A stretch of 64,000 bases of DNA from Actinomyces viscosus (lineage in GTDB: Bacteria > Actinomycetota > Actinomycetes > Actinomycetales > Actinomycetaceae), in assembly GCF_900637975.1 (NCBI RefSeq), contig NZ_LR134477.1:806001-870000 (forward strand). Direction: 5' to 3'. How positions within the stretch are numbered: position 1 is the first letter of the stretch; every line of letters begins with the position of its first letter. Shown here one piece after another: positions 39,163 through 48,437 of this stretch. A program made the position numbers and the translations under genes. The notes beneath the pieces were generated by a model. That model did not search any database. It was not told where the DNA came from and saw nothing but the letters and a program-made list of their open reading frames with translations.

Positions 39163-40368
39163 GTGAGTTCCTCCTTGCGTCTGTTCACCTCCGAGTCGGT
39201 TACCGAAGGGCATCCGGACAAGGTCTGCGACCGCGTCTCCGACGCGATCCTTGACGCCATTCTTGAGCAGGACCCCACCGCACGTGTCGCGGTCGAGACG
39301 ATGGTGACGACCGGCCTGGTGCATGTGGCCGGCGAGGTGACCACCGAGCGGGCCTACGTCGAGATCCCCGAGATCGTTCGCCAGGAGATCTCGTCCATCG
39401 GCTACACCTCCTCGGAGGTCTGCTTCGACGCCCGCTCCTGCGGGGTCTCGGTGTCGATCGGCCAGCAGTCCCCTGACATAGCCGCCGGGGTCGACAAGTC
39501 TCTCGAGGCCCGCCAGGACGCGGGAGACATCGACCCCCTCGATCTGCAGGGCGCCGGCGACCAGGGACTCATGTTCGGCTACGCCTGTGATGACACCGCG
39601 GCCCTCATGCCGCTGCCCATCCACCTGGCGCACCGTCTGGCGGAGCGTCTGGCACTGGTACGCAAGCAGGGGATCGTCCCGGGCCTGCGCCCCGACGGTA
39701 AGACCCAGGTGACCATAGGCTACGAGGGACAGCGCCCTGTGAGCCTGGAGAACCTGGTCATCTCCACCCAGCACGACGACGACCGCACCCGCGCCTGGCT
39801 CACCGACGCCCTCCAGGCCGAGGTCATCGCGCCGGTGCTGGCGGCTGAGGCCGAGGCCGGCACCGAGCTCGCCACCGCCGGCGCCGAGATCCTCATCAAT
39901 CCCTCGGGTCAGTTCGTGATCGGCGGCCCGGCCGGAGACGCCGGGCTGACGGGGCGCAAGATCATCGTGGACACCTATGGCGGCATGGCGCGCCACGGCG
40001 GAGGCGCCTTCTCCGGCAAGGATCCCTCGAAGGTCGACCGCTCCGCCAGCTACGCCATGCGCTGGGTCGCCAAGAACGTCGTGGCCGCGGGACTGGCGAA
40101 GCGCTGCGAGATCCAGGTGGCCTACGCCATCGGCTCGGCCCATCCGGTGGGCGTCTATGTGGAGACCTTCGGGACGGCGACCGTTCCCGAGGAGCGCATC
40201 ATGGCCGCCGTCAACGAGGTCTTCGACCTGCGCCCGGCGGCGATCGTGCGGGACCTCGATCTGCTGCGCCCCATCTACCGCGCTACGAGTGCCTACGGGC
40301 ACTTCGGACGTCCCGGCTTCACCTGGGAGGCCACCGACCGCGCCGAGGCGCTGCGCCAAGTCGCCTGA
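39163..40368 (+). CDS. metK: S-adenosylmethionine synthetase
   Basis: This 401-residue enzyme makes SAM from methionine and [23 protein letters not shown] starts the N-terminal domain with the metal/ATP His. [16 protein letters not shown] and the phosphate loop [19 protein letters not shown] are intact. The centre has [20 protein letters not shown]. The start is GTG 39163, placed by the leaderless-type -10 box. No SAM riboswitch is seen upstream. priA follows after 37 bp. Confidence 0.97.
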   Translation: MSSSLRLFTSESVTEGHPDKVCDRVSDAILDAILEQDPTARVAVETMVTTGLVHVAGEVTTERAYVEIPEIVRQEISSIGYTSSEVCFDARSCGVSVSIGQQSPDIAAGVDKSLEARQDAGDIDPLDLQGAGDQGLMFGYACDDTAALMPLPIHLAHRLAERLALVRKQGIVPGLRPDGKTQVTIGYEGQRPVSLENLVISTQHDDDRTRAWLTDALQAEVIAPVLAAEAEAGTELATAGAEILINPSGQFVIGGPAGDAGLTGRKIIVDTYGGMARHGGGAFSGKDPSKVDRSASYAMRWVAKNVVAAGLAKRCEIQVAYAIGSAHPVGVYVETFGTATVPEERIMAAVNEVFDLRPAAIVRDLDLLRPIYRATSAYGHFGRPGFTWEATDRAEALRQVA

Positions 40369-40405
40369 GACTCGTCACCATCGGCGGAACCGTTCCAGAA
40401 ACTGT

Positions 40406-42550
40406 ATGGCATCCGGGTACGACGACGCTCCCACCCTCGATGAGCCGGGGGACCTGGCACGTCGAAAAGGGCCGAGTCGGCAGGGCGAGCTGCTGGACCT
40501 GCCCGAGCCCGGTGAGCGCACGGTGACGGTGCCCGGCGTCACCGACCCGGTTGCCAGGGTTCTTCTGGACTCCCCGGTGCCGCATCTGGACCGCACCTTC
40601 GACTACTCCATCCCCGCGGCGATGACGCAGGAGGCCCTGCCCGGGACCCGGGTGGTGGTCCGCTTCGGTGAGCAGGAGATGCGGGGCTGGATCTGGCAGC
40701 GGGCAACCACGACGAGGCACATCGGCCGTCTCTCCCCGCTGCGCCGTGTGGTCTCCGACCTTCCGGTGCTTCCGGAGAGCACGCGCCGACTCGTCGAGGC
40801 CGTCGCCGCCCGTAGCGCTGGAACCCGTTCCGACGTCGTCCGGCTTGCTCTGCCTGCCAGGCACGCCGCCATCGAGACGGCCGAACGTGACAGGGCCGCG
40901 CGTGATCTACCCGCCTGGGAGAGGCCTCCCACCGGGTGCGGCTGGCAGCACTACGACGGGGGCGAGGAGCTCCTCAGGCGGCTGGCCGATGGTGAGGCGC
41001 CTCGGGTGGCCTGGTGCGCTCTGCCTGCGCAAGACCGGCCGACTGAGACCGCCTCGGCGGCGTCCGGCGGGGGAAACCCGGATACCGTGACCAGGCCGTG
41101 GCAGGTGTGCCTCGCTCGTGCGGTACAGGCGTGCCTGGCGAGCTCCCGAGGCGCGGTCATCGTCGTGGCGACCACCGCGCAGGCCGAGGCCCTGGCTGCT
41201 CGGCTCCGGCAGGAGCTGGGGGAGGAGCCGGTGGTGGTGCTCTCGGCCGAGCACGGCCCGGCACGGCGCTACCGGGCGTTTCTGACCCTGCTGCTGGGGC
41301 GCGCGCGGGTCGTGGTGGGGACCAGGGCGGCGGCCTTCGCCCCAGTGCGCCGGCTGGGCCTGGCGGTTATCTGGGACGATGGGGACAACCGACTGGCCGA
41401 ACCGCACGCGCCTTACGTTCATACACGCACGGTGCTGGCTCTGCGCTCAACCCTTGAGGGCGCCGGCCTGCTCATCGGCGGGTTCAGCCGCTCCGTGGAG
41501 GCCCAGTCACTAGTCGAACAGGGCTGGTGCCGGGACCTGACGGCGCCTCGGCACGTGGTGCGCAGCGCGGTGCCTCGCACCGAGGCGCCAGGTCCGGCCG
41601 AGCTGGACCGTGAGGGTGCTTCCGGGGCGGCTCGGGTCCCGTCGCTGGCGCACCGGGCGCTGCGCCGCGCTCTGGAGGACGGTCCGGTTCTCATCCAGGT
41701 CCCTCGCGCCGGCTACGCGCCGTTGGTGGCCTGTGCCCGGTGCCGCACCGCAGCCCACTGTCCTGTCTGCGGTGGCCCGGTGGCGATGGATCACCAGGGG
41801 CGCACCGCCTGCCGATGGTGTGCTCGGACACTGGGGCAGTGGAGCTGCCACGAGTGCGGTGGGCACGCGCTGAGAATGGTGACGGTCGGATCAGCGCGCA
41901 CCGGGGAAGAGCTGGGGCGGGCCTTTCCCGGTACCCCGGTGGTGGTCTCAGGTGCGCGGGAGGCCCACGGCGTGGTGGACGAGGTGGACGGTTCACCGCG
42001 CCTTGTCGTGGCCACGCCCGGGGCCGAACCGGTGGCCGAGGGCGGCTACCGGGCAATACTGCTGCTCGACGGCGGCGCCCTGTCCTCGCGTCCCGACCTG
42101 GGTGCTGCCGGTGAGGCGCTACGACAGTGGACGAACGCGGTAGTACTGGCGGCGCCGTCGGCCCGCGTCATCCTTCTGGGGGGCCCGGATCCGGTGGCGG
42201 CACAGGCGCTGGTGAGGTGGGACCAGGCGGGCTTCGCCCGCAGGGACCTCATGGAGCGGGCCGAGCTGCATCTACCGCCGGCGTGGCGAGTGGCTCGCCT
42301 GGACGGACCGGTGCGAGGCGTGGAGACCGTGCTGGCTCAGGCCGAGGCCGATGGCTTTGAGATCCTGGGGCCGGTGGCACCACCGCCGGTCAACGGTCAG
42401 GTGGCCCCGGGCATGGTGAGGGCACTGGTTCGCGCCCCTCGCTCTCACGGCAAGGAGCTGTCCGAGATGCTCGCTGTGAGACTGCGTGACCGTTCGGCCC
42501 GCCGGGAGGAGCAGGTTCGGGTCGAGATGGACCCCACCCGTTTGTGGTGA
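40406..42550 (+). CDS. priA: Replication restart protein PriA, helicase motifs lost
   Basis: The 714-residue protein has a PriA N-terminal DNA-binding domain (VARVLLDSPVPHLDRTFDYS) and the paired zinc sites CARC-x4-HCPVC, CRWC and CHEC near 445-490. The helicase core is eroded: there is no Walker A GxTGSGKT, and the DEEH box reads WDDGDN. This is the known actinobacterial form, predicted to recognise forks and help reload DnaB without unwinding DNA itself. ATG 40406 starts 37 bp after metK. The gene ends 31 bp before a convergent TetR gene. Confidence 0.92.
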   Translation: MASGYDDAPTLDEPGDLARRKGPSRQGELLDLPEPGERTVTVPGVTDPVARVLLDSPVPHLDRTFDYSIPAAMTQEALPGTRVVVRFGEQEMRGWIWQRATTTRHIGRLSPLRRVVSDLPVLPESTRRLVEAVAARSAGTRSDVVRLALPARHAAIETAERDRAARDLPAWERPPTGCGWQHYDGGEELLRRLADGEAPRVAWCALPAQDRPTETASAASGGGNPDTVTRPWQVCLARAVQACLASSRGAVIVVATTAQAEALAARLRQELGEEPVVVLSAEHGPARRYRAFLTLLLGRARVVVGTRAAAFAPVRRLGLAVIWDDGDNRLAEPHAPYVHTRTVLALRSTLEGAGLLIGGFSRSVEAQSLVEQGWCRDLTAPRHVVRSAVPRTEAPGPAELDREGASGAARVPSLAHRALRRALEDGPVLIQVPRAGYAPLVACARCRTAAHCPVCGGPVAMDHQGRTACRWCARTLGQWSCHECGGHALRMVTVGSARTGEELGRAFPGTPVVVSGAREAHGVVDEVDGSPRLVVATPGAEPVAEGGYRAILLLDGGALSSRPDLGAAGEALRQWTNAVVLAAPSARVILLGGPDPVAAQALVRWDQAGFARRDLMERAELHLPPAWRVARLDGPVRGVETVLAQAEADGFEILGPVAPPPVNGQVAPGMVRALVRAPRSHGKELSEMLAVRLRDRSARREEQVRVEMDPTRLW

Positions 42551-42581
42551 GGTGATCGGCGAGCCCATCAAGCCGGTGAGC

Positions 42582-43307
42582 TCACTGGGCGCTGCCGCTC
42601 GACTCCGCTGTCACGGGCACTGTCGCTTTCATCGAGGTGGAGGGCACCGAACCGCCGGGAACCTGGAAGGACGGCATGCCGTGCGCCAGGGTGATGAGGT
42701 CTGTCAGCAGCCCCGCCGCGGTCGACTTGACGTTCCATCCTTCACTGAGCGCGGTGACGGCCGCACCGTCGACGACGGCGATCACCATCTCCGGCTCAAG
42801 CGGGCTGTCGAGCTGACGCAGCACCCTGCGCAAGGCTGCGTTGAGACGTTGGCGGCCCAGGCGGTAGGCCTGCTTGACCGGGGCCGCCTGGCTGGCGGAG
42901 ATGAGCTGGAGATAGTGCCCGAAGTAGCTGCCATGGGCCGGAAGGGTCGCCTGCAGGATGAAGCGGACACGTTGGGGCAGGTCCGGAACTCCTTTGAAGG
43001 CCTCCACCCGGTCGGCCACCCGCTCGGCACGGGTAGCCCACAACCCGATGTTGACCAGACCGGCCTGGTGGAGAAGATCCTCCAACCCGTCGAAGTAGTA
43101 GGTCGTCGCAGACAGGGAGCATCCCGCACGCTTGGCGACGCTGCGGTGGCTGACCGCTGAGGGGCCAGACTCGCGGATGATGGCCGCTGCTGCGTCGATA
43201 ATGGCCTGGCGCCGGTCCTCACCTCGTGGTGTGACCCGAGATTCAGTTCGAGAACGTGCATGTGCAGCAGCGTCGTTGCTTACCGCGTCTGCATCTGTAC
43301 CATCCAT
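42582..43307 (-). CDS. TetR-family transcriptional regulator
   Basis: The 241-residue regulator has a TetR helix-turn-helix near 30-75 (RRQAIIDAAAAIIRESGPSA, then KRAGCSLSATTYYFDGLEDL). The C-terminal ligand domain (LPQRVRFILQATLPAHGSYF and following) is of unknown specificity. A polar C-terminal tail of about 20 residues is unusual. Start 43307 is chosen because AGGA lies 8 nt upstream; ATGs at 43313 and 43316 are possible. It is last in a minus-strand run after an MHS transporter, which it may control, possibly with the arginine genes. Two inverted repeats upstream are candidate operators. Confidence 0.88.
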   Translation of the reverse strand: MDGTDADAVSNDAAAHARSRTESRVTPRGEDRRQAIIDAAAAIIRESGPSAVSHRSVAKRAGCSLSATTYYFDGLEDLLHQAGLVNIGLWATRAERVADRVEAFKGVPDLPQRVRFILQATLPAHGSYFGHYLQLISASQAAPVKQAYRLGRQRLNAALRRVLRQLDSPLEPEMVIAVVDGAAVTALSEGWNVKSTAAGLLTDLITLAHGMPSFQVPGGSVPSTSMKATVPVTAESSGSAQ

Positions 43308-43335
43308 GCTCATCATCCTACGACGGTTGGACGGC

Positions 43336-43377
43336 CTTGTCCGTAACAAGACGGTGATAATGACCTCTCGTAAGAGG
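43336..43377 (-). promoter_or_regulatory. Inverted repeats upstream of tetR-type gene
   Basis: CTTGT-N5-ACAAG at 43336-43350 and CCTCT-N4-AGAGG at 43364-43377 lie just before the regulator start. They are plausible TetR operators for autoregulation. The region is AT-rich compared with the chromosome. Confidence 0.4.
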
Positions 43378-43421
43378 CAAACTATATTCGACTCGTTGAC
43401 AGCTGCTCTTGATGGGTCTGC

Positions 43422-44786
43422 TCAGGCTGGTGGCTGAGTCTGTTCCTCGGTCAGCTCAGACCCGTGAATCGTACGTGACTGGAAGATCGCCACCATCGCG
43501 ATCAACGCGATCACAGTGAGATAAACCGCAGGAGCCAAGGTAGAGCCAGTCACCTTAATGAGCCAGGTCACTATGAACGGTGTGGTACCCCCAAGGAGTG
43601 CATTTGCCCCATTGAAGGACAATGCAAACCCTGAGTATCGCACGTTGGTTGGGAACGATTCCGCCAGAAAGGTTGCCAGCGTTCCATCGTTGGCTGTGAG
43701 AGCGATCGCGAAAACAACTTGACACACGATCACAACCAGAAGCATTCCATGGGCCCTGGTCATCACCAGGAACAACGGTATCGTCAGCACAATAAATGCA
43801 ACACAGGCTGCGATGAGCATCCGGCGACGCCCGAAAGAATCGGACAGGTGTCCCATAAGGAAAATCGATGCAATATAAACCACAAGCATCACCGATGTGG
43901 CCAGCGTGGCAGTGTCCTGAGAGAAACCAAGTTCCTCGTGAACATAGGTCGGCATATAGGTCAACAGCATGTAGAAGGCAACGGCATTGAGGCAAGAAAC
44001 ACCAAAGGTAATGAGTGTCTCATGCAGGTGATCCCGCAAAAGAAGGCGTAATGGTTCCGACCAACTTGACGACTTCGGCTCCTGGGGCAGCTCGGCACGC
44101 ATCTCCTGGTAAGCGGGCGAGTCCTCCAGATGCACCCGGATGTAACGGCCAACCAGCCCTAGCGGGCCAGCCAGAAGGAAGGGAATGCGCCACCCCCAGG
44201 TGTTCATGGCACTGTCACTCAGTACCGTGAACATCCCCGTCACCATAAGAGAGCCAGCAAGCAAACCGCAGGCGGTGGATGCGGGAACCAGGGACGTATA
44301 GATGCCTCGACGCGAGGGGGGTGCGTACTCAGCCAGGAAGGTTCCGGCGCCAGCATATTCACCCGATGCAGAGAACCCCTGGATCATGCGCAGCAGAAGC
44401 AAGCCGATTGCGCCTACCACTCCAATGGCCGAATATGTGGGAAGAAGCCCGATGAAGAAGGTCGATCCTGACATGATGAGAATCGACCACGATAAGGCCC
44501 AGCGACGTCCCCACCGATCACCCCAGGCTCCCCACACGACGGCCCCGATCGGTCGCAGGATGAAGGACATCGCGAATACGGCGTACGTCGACAGCAGCTG
44601 GACAGACTTGTCCGACTCAGGGAAGAAAGCGAAGCCGATGACGGTGGCCAGATAACCGTACGAGGCGTAATCGAACCACTCGATGAAGTTTCCGATGAAG
44701 CTTGCTTTTGCTGCGCGCCTCAGTGCGAGACTTCTCTCAGGGTCCAGGTGATGGTCGGTCGTGCTTCCTAGGTGGACGGTATTCAT
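43422..44786 (-). CDS. MHS-family MFS transporter (ProP/KgtP-like)
   Basis: This 454-residue, 12-helix metabolite:proton symporter has the MHS hallmarks: AAKASFIGNFIEWFDYASYG at the first helix, FILRPIGAVVWGAWGDRWGRR after helix 2, and MIQGFSASGEYAGAGTFLAEYAPPSRRG. The second repeat of the motif is GHLSDSFGRRR. Family members take up proline/betaine, dicarboxylates or shikimate. Next to arginine-catabolic genes it might carry an amino acid, but that is inference. Base use is visibly more AT-rich than in flanking genes, a sign of transfer. The gap 43308-43421 holds the candidate operators. GGAG lies 9 nt before its ATG. Confidence 0.9.
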   Translation of the reverse strand: MNTVHLGSTTDHHLDPERSLALRRAAKASFIGNFIEWFDYASYGYLATVIGFAFFPESDKSVQLLSTYAVFAMSFILRPIGAVVWGAWGDRWGRRWALSWSILIMSGSTFFIGLLPTYSAIGVVGAIGLLLLRMIQGFSASGEYAGAGTFLAEYAPPSRRGIYTSLVPASTACGLLAGSLMVTGMFTVLSDSAMNTWGWRIPFLLAGPLGLVGRYIRVHLEDSPAYQEMRAELPQEPKSSSWSEPLRLLLRDHLHETLITFGVSCLNAVAFYMLLTYMPTYVHEELGFSQDTATLATSVMLVVYIASIFLMGHLSDSFGRRRMLIAACVAFIVLTIPLFLVMTRAHGMLLVVIVCQVVFAIALTANDGTLATFLAESFPTNVRYSGFALSFNGANALLGGTTPFIVTWLIKVTGSTLAPAVYLTVIALIAMVAIFQSRTIHGSELTEEQTQPPA

Positions 44787-44859
44787 AGCCTACGGCTCCG
44801 GCTCGGTCGATGTCAACGATGTTATATGGACTCGTGATAATGCGTGGATGATCGGCTGG

Positions 44860-44910
44860 TTCCTGTCTGCCTGCGACTCGGCTGCGCCCGCATGCGCAGG
44901 CAGACAGGAA
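44860..44910 (-). terminator. Terminator after the EamA transporter gene
   Basis: Perfect 16-bp stem, arms 44860-44875 and 44895-44910, starting about 10 bases after the EamA gene stop on the minus strand. It separates that gene from the MHS gene. Confidence 0.8.
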
Positions 44911-44920
44911 TGTATGAGGC

Positions 44921-45934
44921 TCAGGACCGGGAGGTGCGGGACCTCCGGGTGACGGCATCCAGGACGATGGGTGCCAGCCCGCCTCCGACAATGAGCAGCC
45001 CCCCGACCATTCCTACGGGAGTGAGTTGCTCTCCCCATACAAGGAGACCACACAGAATGGCAACCGGGCACTCCCAGTAGGAGATTGTCGAGTACTCCAC
45101 GGCAGGGAGGTTGCGTCCCGCCACAACCAGGAACCCCAGGGCGAAGAGGCCGCAGATCAGGAAGAGGGCCACCGCCCACATCCAGTTGGTGGAGGTGAAG
45201 GACGAAACGCCATGCCATGGGCGCAGGATGATTGACATCACCAGAGTAGCAGAGGCCGCCCAGAAAAAGTTCCAAACGCCGCGTACAACTGAGTCAACAT
45301 CCTTGCGGTAACCATAGAAGAACATTGCCAGCCCGTAGAAGACACCTGACAGCAGACCAAGAAGGTCTCCCAGGCTCTTGTTCGGGAACTCGGGGGACGA
45401 GGCTGACAGGTCCAGACCGAAGGTCAGACTTCCATTCTTGACGTCGATGATGCCGATGGTCAGCAGCATGCCAACGAACACAAGAGACAGGAAGATCCCC
45501 GAAAGCACGCTGATCTTCTCCTTACGGAAGATGCGTGCGAGCAGTGCACAGAACAGGGGGCCAGTGTAGATGAGGAAGACGGCGTTGGCGATCGACGTCA
45601 TCAGTGTCGAGGAGATGTAGCAGCCCAGGGACAGGCCGATACTGATCCCTCCCAGGATCACGGTGGTGCTCAGGCGGGTGCGCCGGAACAATCCGGTCTT
45701 TCCGGTGAGGACGAGAATGAGGATGAAGCCGAGCAGCCCAACGGTCATACGCCCGAAGGCCAGGAACGATCCGATGACGGCCTTGTCGGCATCAGCGAGA
45801 CCAGCGGTCGTGCCACGGCTGATGGTACCGACGAGCCCCATCCCGGTGGCGGATAGAAGCATGGCAACAGCGCCGAGCTTCTTGTTCATCACGTAGTCTG
45901 TGACAGAGGATTCAGTGGACGAAGTCTGTGACAT
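44921..45934 (-). CDS. DMT-superfamily (EamA) transporter
   Basis: The 337-residue protein has about ten hydrophobic helices in the two-EamA layout. AVAMLLSATGMGLVGTISR begins the first half, LMTSIANAVFLIYTGPLFCA closes it, and LGDLLGLLSGVFYGLAMFFY begins the second. VEYSTISYWECPVAILCGLL and GMVGGLLIVGG end it. EamA carriers usually export amino acids, nucleosides or other metabolites. The setting after an amidinotransferase suggests export of a guanidino product or of ornithine; this is inference. ATG 45934 has AGGAGA 10 nt upstream. Confidence 0.88.
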   Translation of the reverse strand: MSQTSSTESSVTDYVMNKKLGAVAMLLSATGMGLVGTISRGTTAGLADADKAVIGSFLAFGRMTVGLLGFILILVLTGKTGLFRRTRLSTTVILGGISIGLSLGCYISSTLMTSIANAVFLIYTGPLFCALLARIFRKEKISVLSGIFLSLVFVGMLLTIGIIDVKNGSLTFGLDLSASSPEFPNKSLGDLLGLLSGVFYGLAMFFYGYRKDVDSVVRGVWNFFWAASATLVMSIILRPWHGVSSFTSTNWMWAVALFLICGLFALGFLVVAGRNLPAVEYSTISYWECPVAILCGLLVWGEQLTPVGMVGGLLIVGGGLAPIVLDAVTRRSRTSRS

Positions 45935-46063
45935 GGCAGTTGTGTCTCCTGAGTTCTCTCCCGGCGGGCACAGCATCATTGCTGGGCCTCGTGCAGCCGG
46001 GCCGGCCCTCTCCGCCTCCACGGGGAGTCCGACGGCCGCGCTGCGAGTACCCGAGCCGGGAAC

Positions 46064-46106
46064 GGTGCGGGGCGGCAGCCCGATCCATGAGCCGCCGCCC
46101 CGCACC
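46064..46106 (-). terminator. Terminator after the amidinotransferase gene
   Basis: Perfect 13-bp GC-rich stem, arms 46064-46076 and 46094-46106, directly after the amidinotransferase stop. The EamA gene beyond it may depend on read-through or its own promoter. Confidence 0.75.
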
Positions 46107-46115
46107 CGCTTGGAA

Positions 46116-47243
46116 TCAGACCAGAGTCGGGTCAGCGACCTGGTTCGGGAAGTAGTCCTCGCAGCCACCCTCGCGGTACACGTCCGCCGTCGCGCAGTGG
46201 AGACCACCGCCGAAGGCGTAGGCGTCACGGAAGGGAACCGGGATGACGTTCATGCCAAGCTTGTCCATCTGCTCCATCTGGTGGACCTCACTGGCCTCGA
46301 CGCACACGGTCTTGTGGTCGATGACGAGGCAGTTCATGGACAGCCAGACGGAGGAGTAGCACAGCGGCGGCGGAACCTCGTGAGCCGGGGGAGCCGCGTC
46401 AACGATCTGCCAGTCATTGGCCTCGAAGATCTTGCGCTGCTCCTCGGGCAGGCGGCGGTGCGGGTTGTTGATGATCAGCCCGGGCCGCAGCGGCACGAAG
46501 GTAGCGTCGATGTGGATCGGGTAGGGGTCGCCGGGGAAGTTCACCGCGTGCACCCGCAGGTCGGGGTAGTAGCGCTTGAACCACTCCATCGCCTTGCGGT
46601 TGGTGGTCAGACCGTGCTGGATGAACAGGTCCTTGCCCACGCGCATGACGTCGGCGGCGTCCCACATCGGCTCAACCTCAGTGGTCACGAAGTCCTTGGC
46701 GGCAGTGCGCTCCAGACGCTCCTCCAGGGAGATCCGCTCGTCGTAGTAGTTGTGCTTGTAGGACCTGTCCGTCAGCCGAGGACGAGGCGCCTGGGTCCAC
46801 TTGAACTCCGGGTCCTCCTCGAAGTACTCGTTCATGAGGGGCCAGTAGGCGAGGTACTCGAAGTACCGGCAGCGGAACGAGTTGGCCGACGACATGATCT
46901 CGTCACCGATGGTGAGCAGGATGTCGCGCGGGGGCATCTGGGTGAAGCCCGACTCCGTGCGGAAGTCAGGCGTCTGGATGGCCTGGTTCCACTGCAGCGG
47001 CGTGGGGCGGTCCACCTTGACGCCCAGTCCCTCAAGGATCTTGACGTAGTTGTCGAGCTGCTCGTTGGCGGCCTCGACAGTGGCGGTGGGGCGCGGGCCC
47101 CACATGCCGCGCATCTCGGAGTCGATCGGCACCTTCTCGGAGGTGGCCGGCTCCTCGGGAGGAATAACCGAGAAGTCCGCGCGCCCGACGATGACGTGCT
47201 TGAGCGGGTCGAAGTCGTTCCAAGAGTTGACGATCTTCGTCAT
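46116..47243 (-). CDS. GATM/CyrA-like arginine amidinotransferase
   Basis: The 375-residue protein belongs to the amidinotransferase branch of the guanidine-modifying superfamily. It starts TKIVNSWNDFDPLKHVIVG, as in CyrA and human GATM. The catalytic triad is complete: D195 (MWDAADVMRVGKD), H244 (YPIHIDATFVPL) and C350 (AFGGGLHCATADVYR), at nearly the GATM spacings. The enzyme should move the amidino group of arginine to an amine, giving ornithine; glycine (to guanidinoacetate) is the best-known acceptor, but the acceptor cannot be read from sequence. It follows arcC by 210 bp on the same strand and has its own -10 box and AAGGAG. Confidence 0.88.
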   Translation of the reverse strand: MTKIVNSWNDFDPLKHVIVGRADFSVIPPEEPATSEKVPIDSEMRGMWGPRPTATVEAANEQLDNYVKILEGLGVKVDRPTPLQWNQAIQTPDFRTESGFTQMPPRDILLTIGDEIMSSANSFRCRYFEYLAYWPLMNEYFEEDPEFKWTQAPRPRLTDRSYKHNYYDERISLEERLERTAAKDFVTTEVEPMWDAADVMRVGKDLFIQHGLTTNRKAMEWFKRYYPDLRVHAVNFPGDPYPIHIDATFVPLRPGLIINNPHRRLPEEQRKIFEANDWQIVDAAPPAHEVPPPLCYSSVWLSMNCLVIDHKTVCVEASEVHQMEQMDKLGMNVIPVPFRDAYAFGGGLHCATADVYREGGCEDYFPNQVADPTLV

Positions 47244-47320
47244 GAGTGAGTCACTCCTTTGTGCTCGTTGTGTGGTGTGTGAATTGAGACAGGTGAATGT
47301 GTCTGCGGTTCAACGCTCTC

Positions 47321-47326
47321 ATTCTA
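47321..47326 (-). promoter_or_regulatory. Candidate -10 box TAGAAT for the amidinotransferase
   Basis: On the minus strand TAGAAT lies about 80 nt before the amidinotransferase ATG; the -35 (GTCACT, 18 nt upstream) is weak. No clear terminator for arcC is seen in 47244-47453, so read-through is also possible. Confidence 0.4.
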
Positions 47327-47453
47327 TCCTGAAGGAACTTCGAAAGTGACAGCAGGAGTATCTGTGTAAAAGAATGACAGCTGAACCATGGCATGGTCAT
47401 ATGTGGTTGACGGCTTTCACCACCTCCTTGAAGGACCGATGCCGTCGCGCCGG

Positions 47454-48434
47454 TCAGGCCCTACGAATGCGAGTGTCGATTTGCTCGGGAATCGGGGGAT
47501 GGATATCGTCAGGGCCACCGTAGTTGCCCCCAGGGGTAACGATAGTCCCTGCCTGGCCGTCAATGATGGAAACGGCGTCCTCAAGACGACCAATTGCCGC
47601 CATGTCTCCGGTCAGCTCCACAAATCGGCACACCGCCTCGACCTTTGGTCCCATGGATCCGCTGGGAAGACCCATGGCCCGCAGTGCTGCCGGCGTGGCC
47701 CGCGGAACCTGTTTCTGGTTCTCGGTTCCGAAGTCCTCGTAGACGCCGTCGACGTCGGTAAGGATGAGAAGCGCATCGGCCTCCAGCGCCTCGGCCAGGA
47801 CCGACGCGGTGAGGTCCTTGTCGATGACGGCCTCGATGCCCTTGAGCTTGCCTTCGGCGCTGCGGATGACGGGGACCCCGCCTCCGCCTGAGCAGATGAC
47901 GATGGCTCCGGCCTCCAGAAGCGTTCGCACCAGCCGGGTCTCGATGACCCGCTGCGGCTTGGGGGAGCCGACGACGCGGCGGTAGTGCTCGCCGTCGGGC
48001 TTGACCACCCAGCCGCGCTCCTCGGCCAGCTTCTCGGCCTCCTCCTTGGTGTAGACCTCACCGACGAACTTGGTGGGGTTGGAGAATGCCGGGTCGCCGG
48101 CCATGACCAGGGTCTGGTTGACCATCGCGGCCACATGGCGCCCCGGCAGGGCGTTCTGCATGGCCTGCAGCAGCCAGTACCCGATCATGCCCTGGGTCTG
48201 TGCCCCCAGGGTATCGAAGGGGTAGGGCTCTGAGAGCCGTTCGTCGTTGGCGGACTCCAGGGCCAGGACGCCCACCTGAGGGCCGTTACCGTGGGTGAGG
48301 ACCAGCTCGTGCTTCTCCGCCAGCTTCGCCAGCTCACGCGCCGCAACCTCGACGTTGTGGATCTGGGTGCTGGCGTCGGGCTTCTCGCCCCTGCGCAGAA
48401 GGGCGTTCCCGCCGAGGGCAACAACGATTCTCAC
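47454..48434 (-). CDS. arcC: Carbamate kinase
   Basis: The 326-residue kinase makes ATP from carbamoyl phosphate and ADP, releasing ammonia and CO2. It starts RIVVALGGNALLRRGEKPD. LTHGNGPQVGVLALE, GEVYTKEEAE, IVICSGGGGVPVI and AVIDKDLTASVLAE are the family motifs, followed by SMGPKVEAVCRFVE. The start is GTG, 3 nt after the arcB stop, so the two are coupled. It is the energy-yielding step of the arginine deiminase pathway. Confidence 0.97.
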   Translation of the reverse strand: MRIVVALGGNALLRRGEKPDASTQIHNVEVAARELAKLAEKHELVLTHGNGPQVGVLALESANDERLSEPYPFDTLGAQTQGMIGYWLLQAMQNALPGRHVAAMVNQTLVMAGDPAFSNPTKFVGEVYTKEEAEKLAEERGWVVKPDGEHYRRVVGSPKPQRVIETRLVRTLLEAGAIVICSGGGGVPVIRSAEGKLKGIEAVIDKDLTASVLAEALEADALLILTDVDGVYEDFGTENQKQVPRATPAALRAMGLPSGSMGPKVEAVCRFVELTGDMAAIGRLEDAVSIIDGQAGTIVTPGGNYGGPDDIHPPIPEQIDTRIRRA

Positions 48435-48437
48435 GAC

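Noticed and set aside
45935-46228. 98-residue N-terminal extension of the EamA transporter
   Set aside because: It would run over the terminator hairpin and the end of the amidinotransferase gene; ATG 45934 has a ribosome site.
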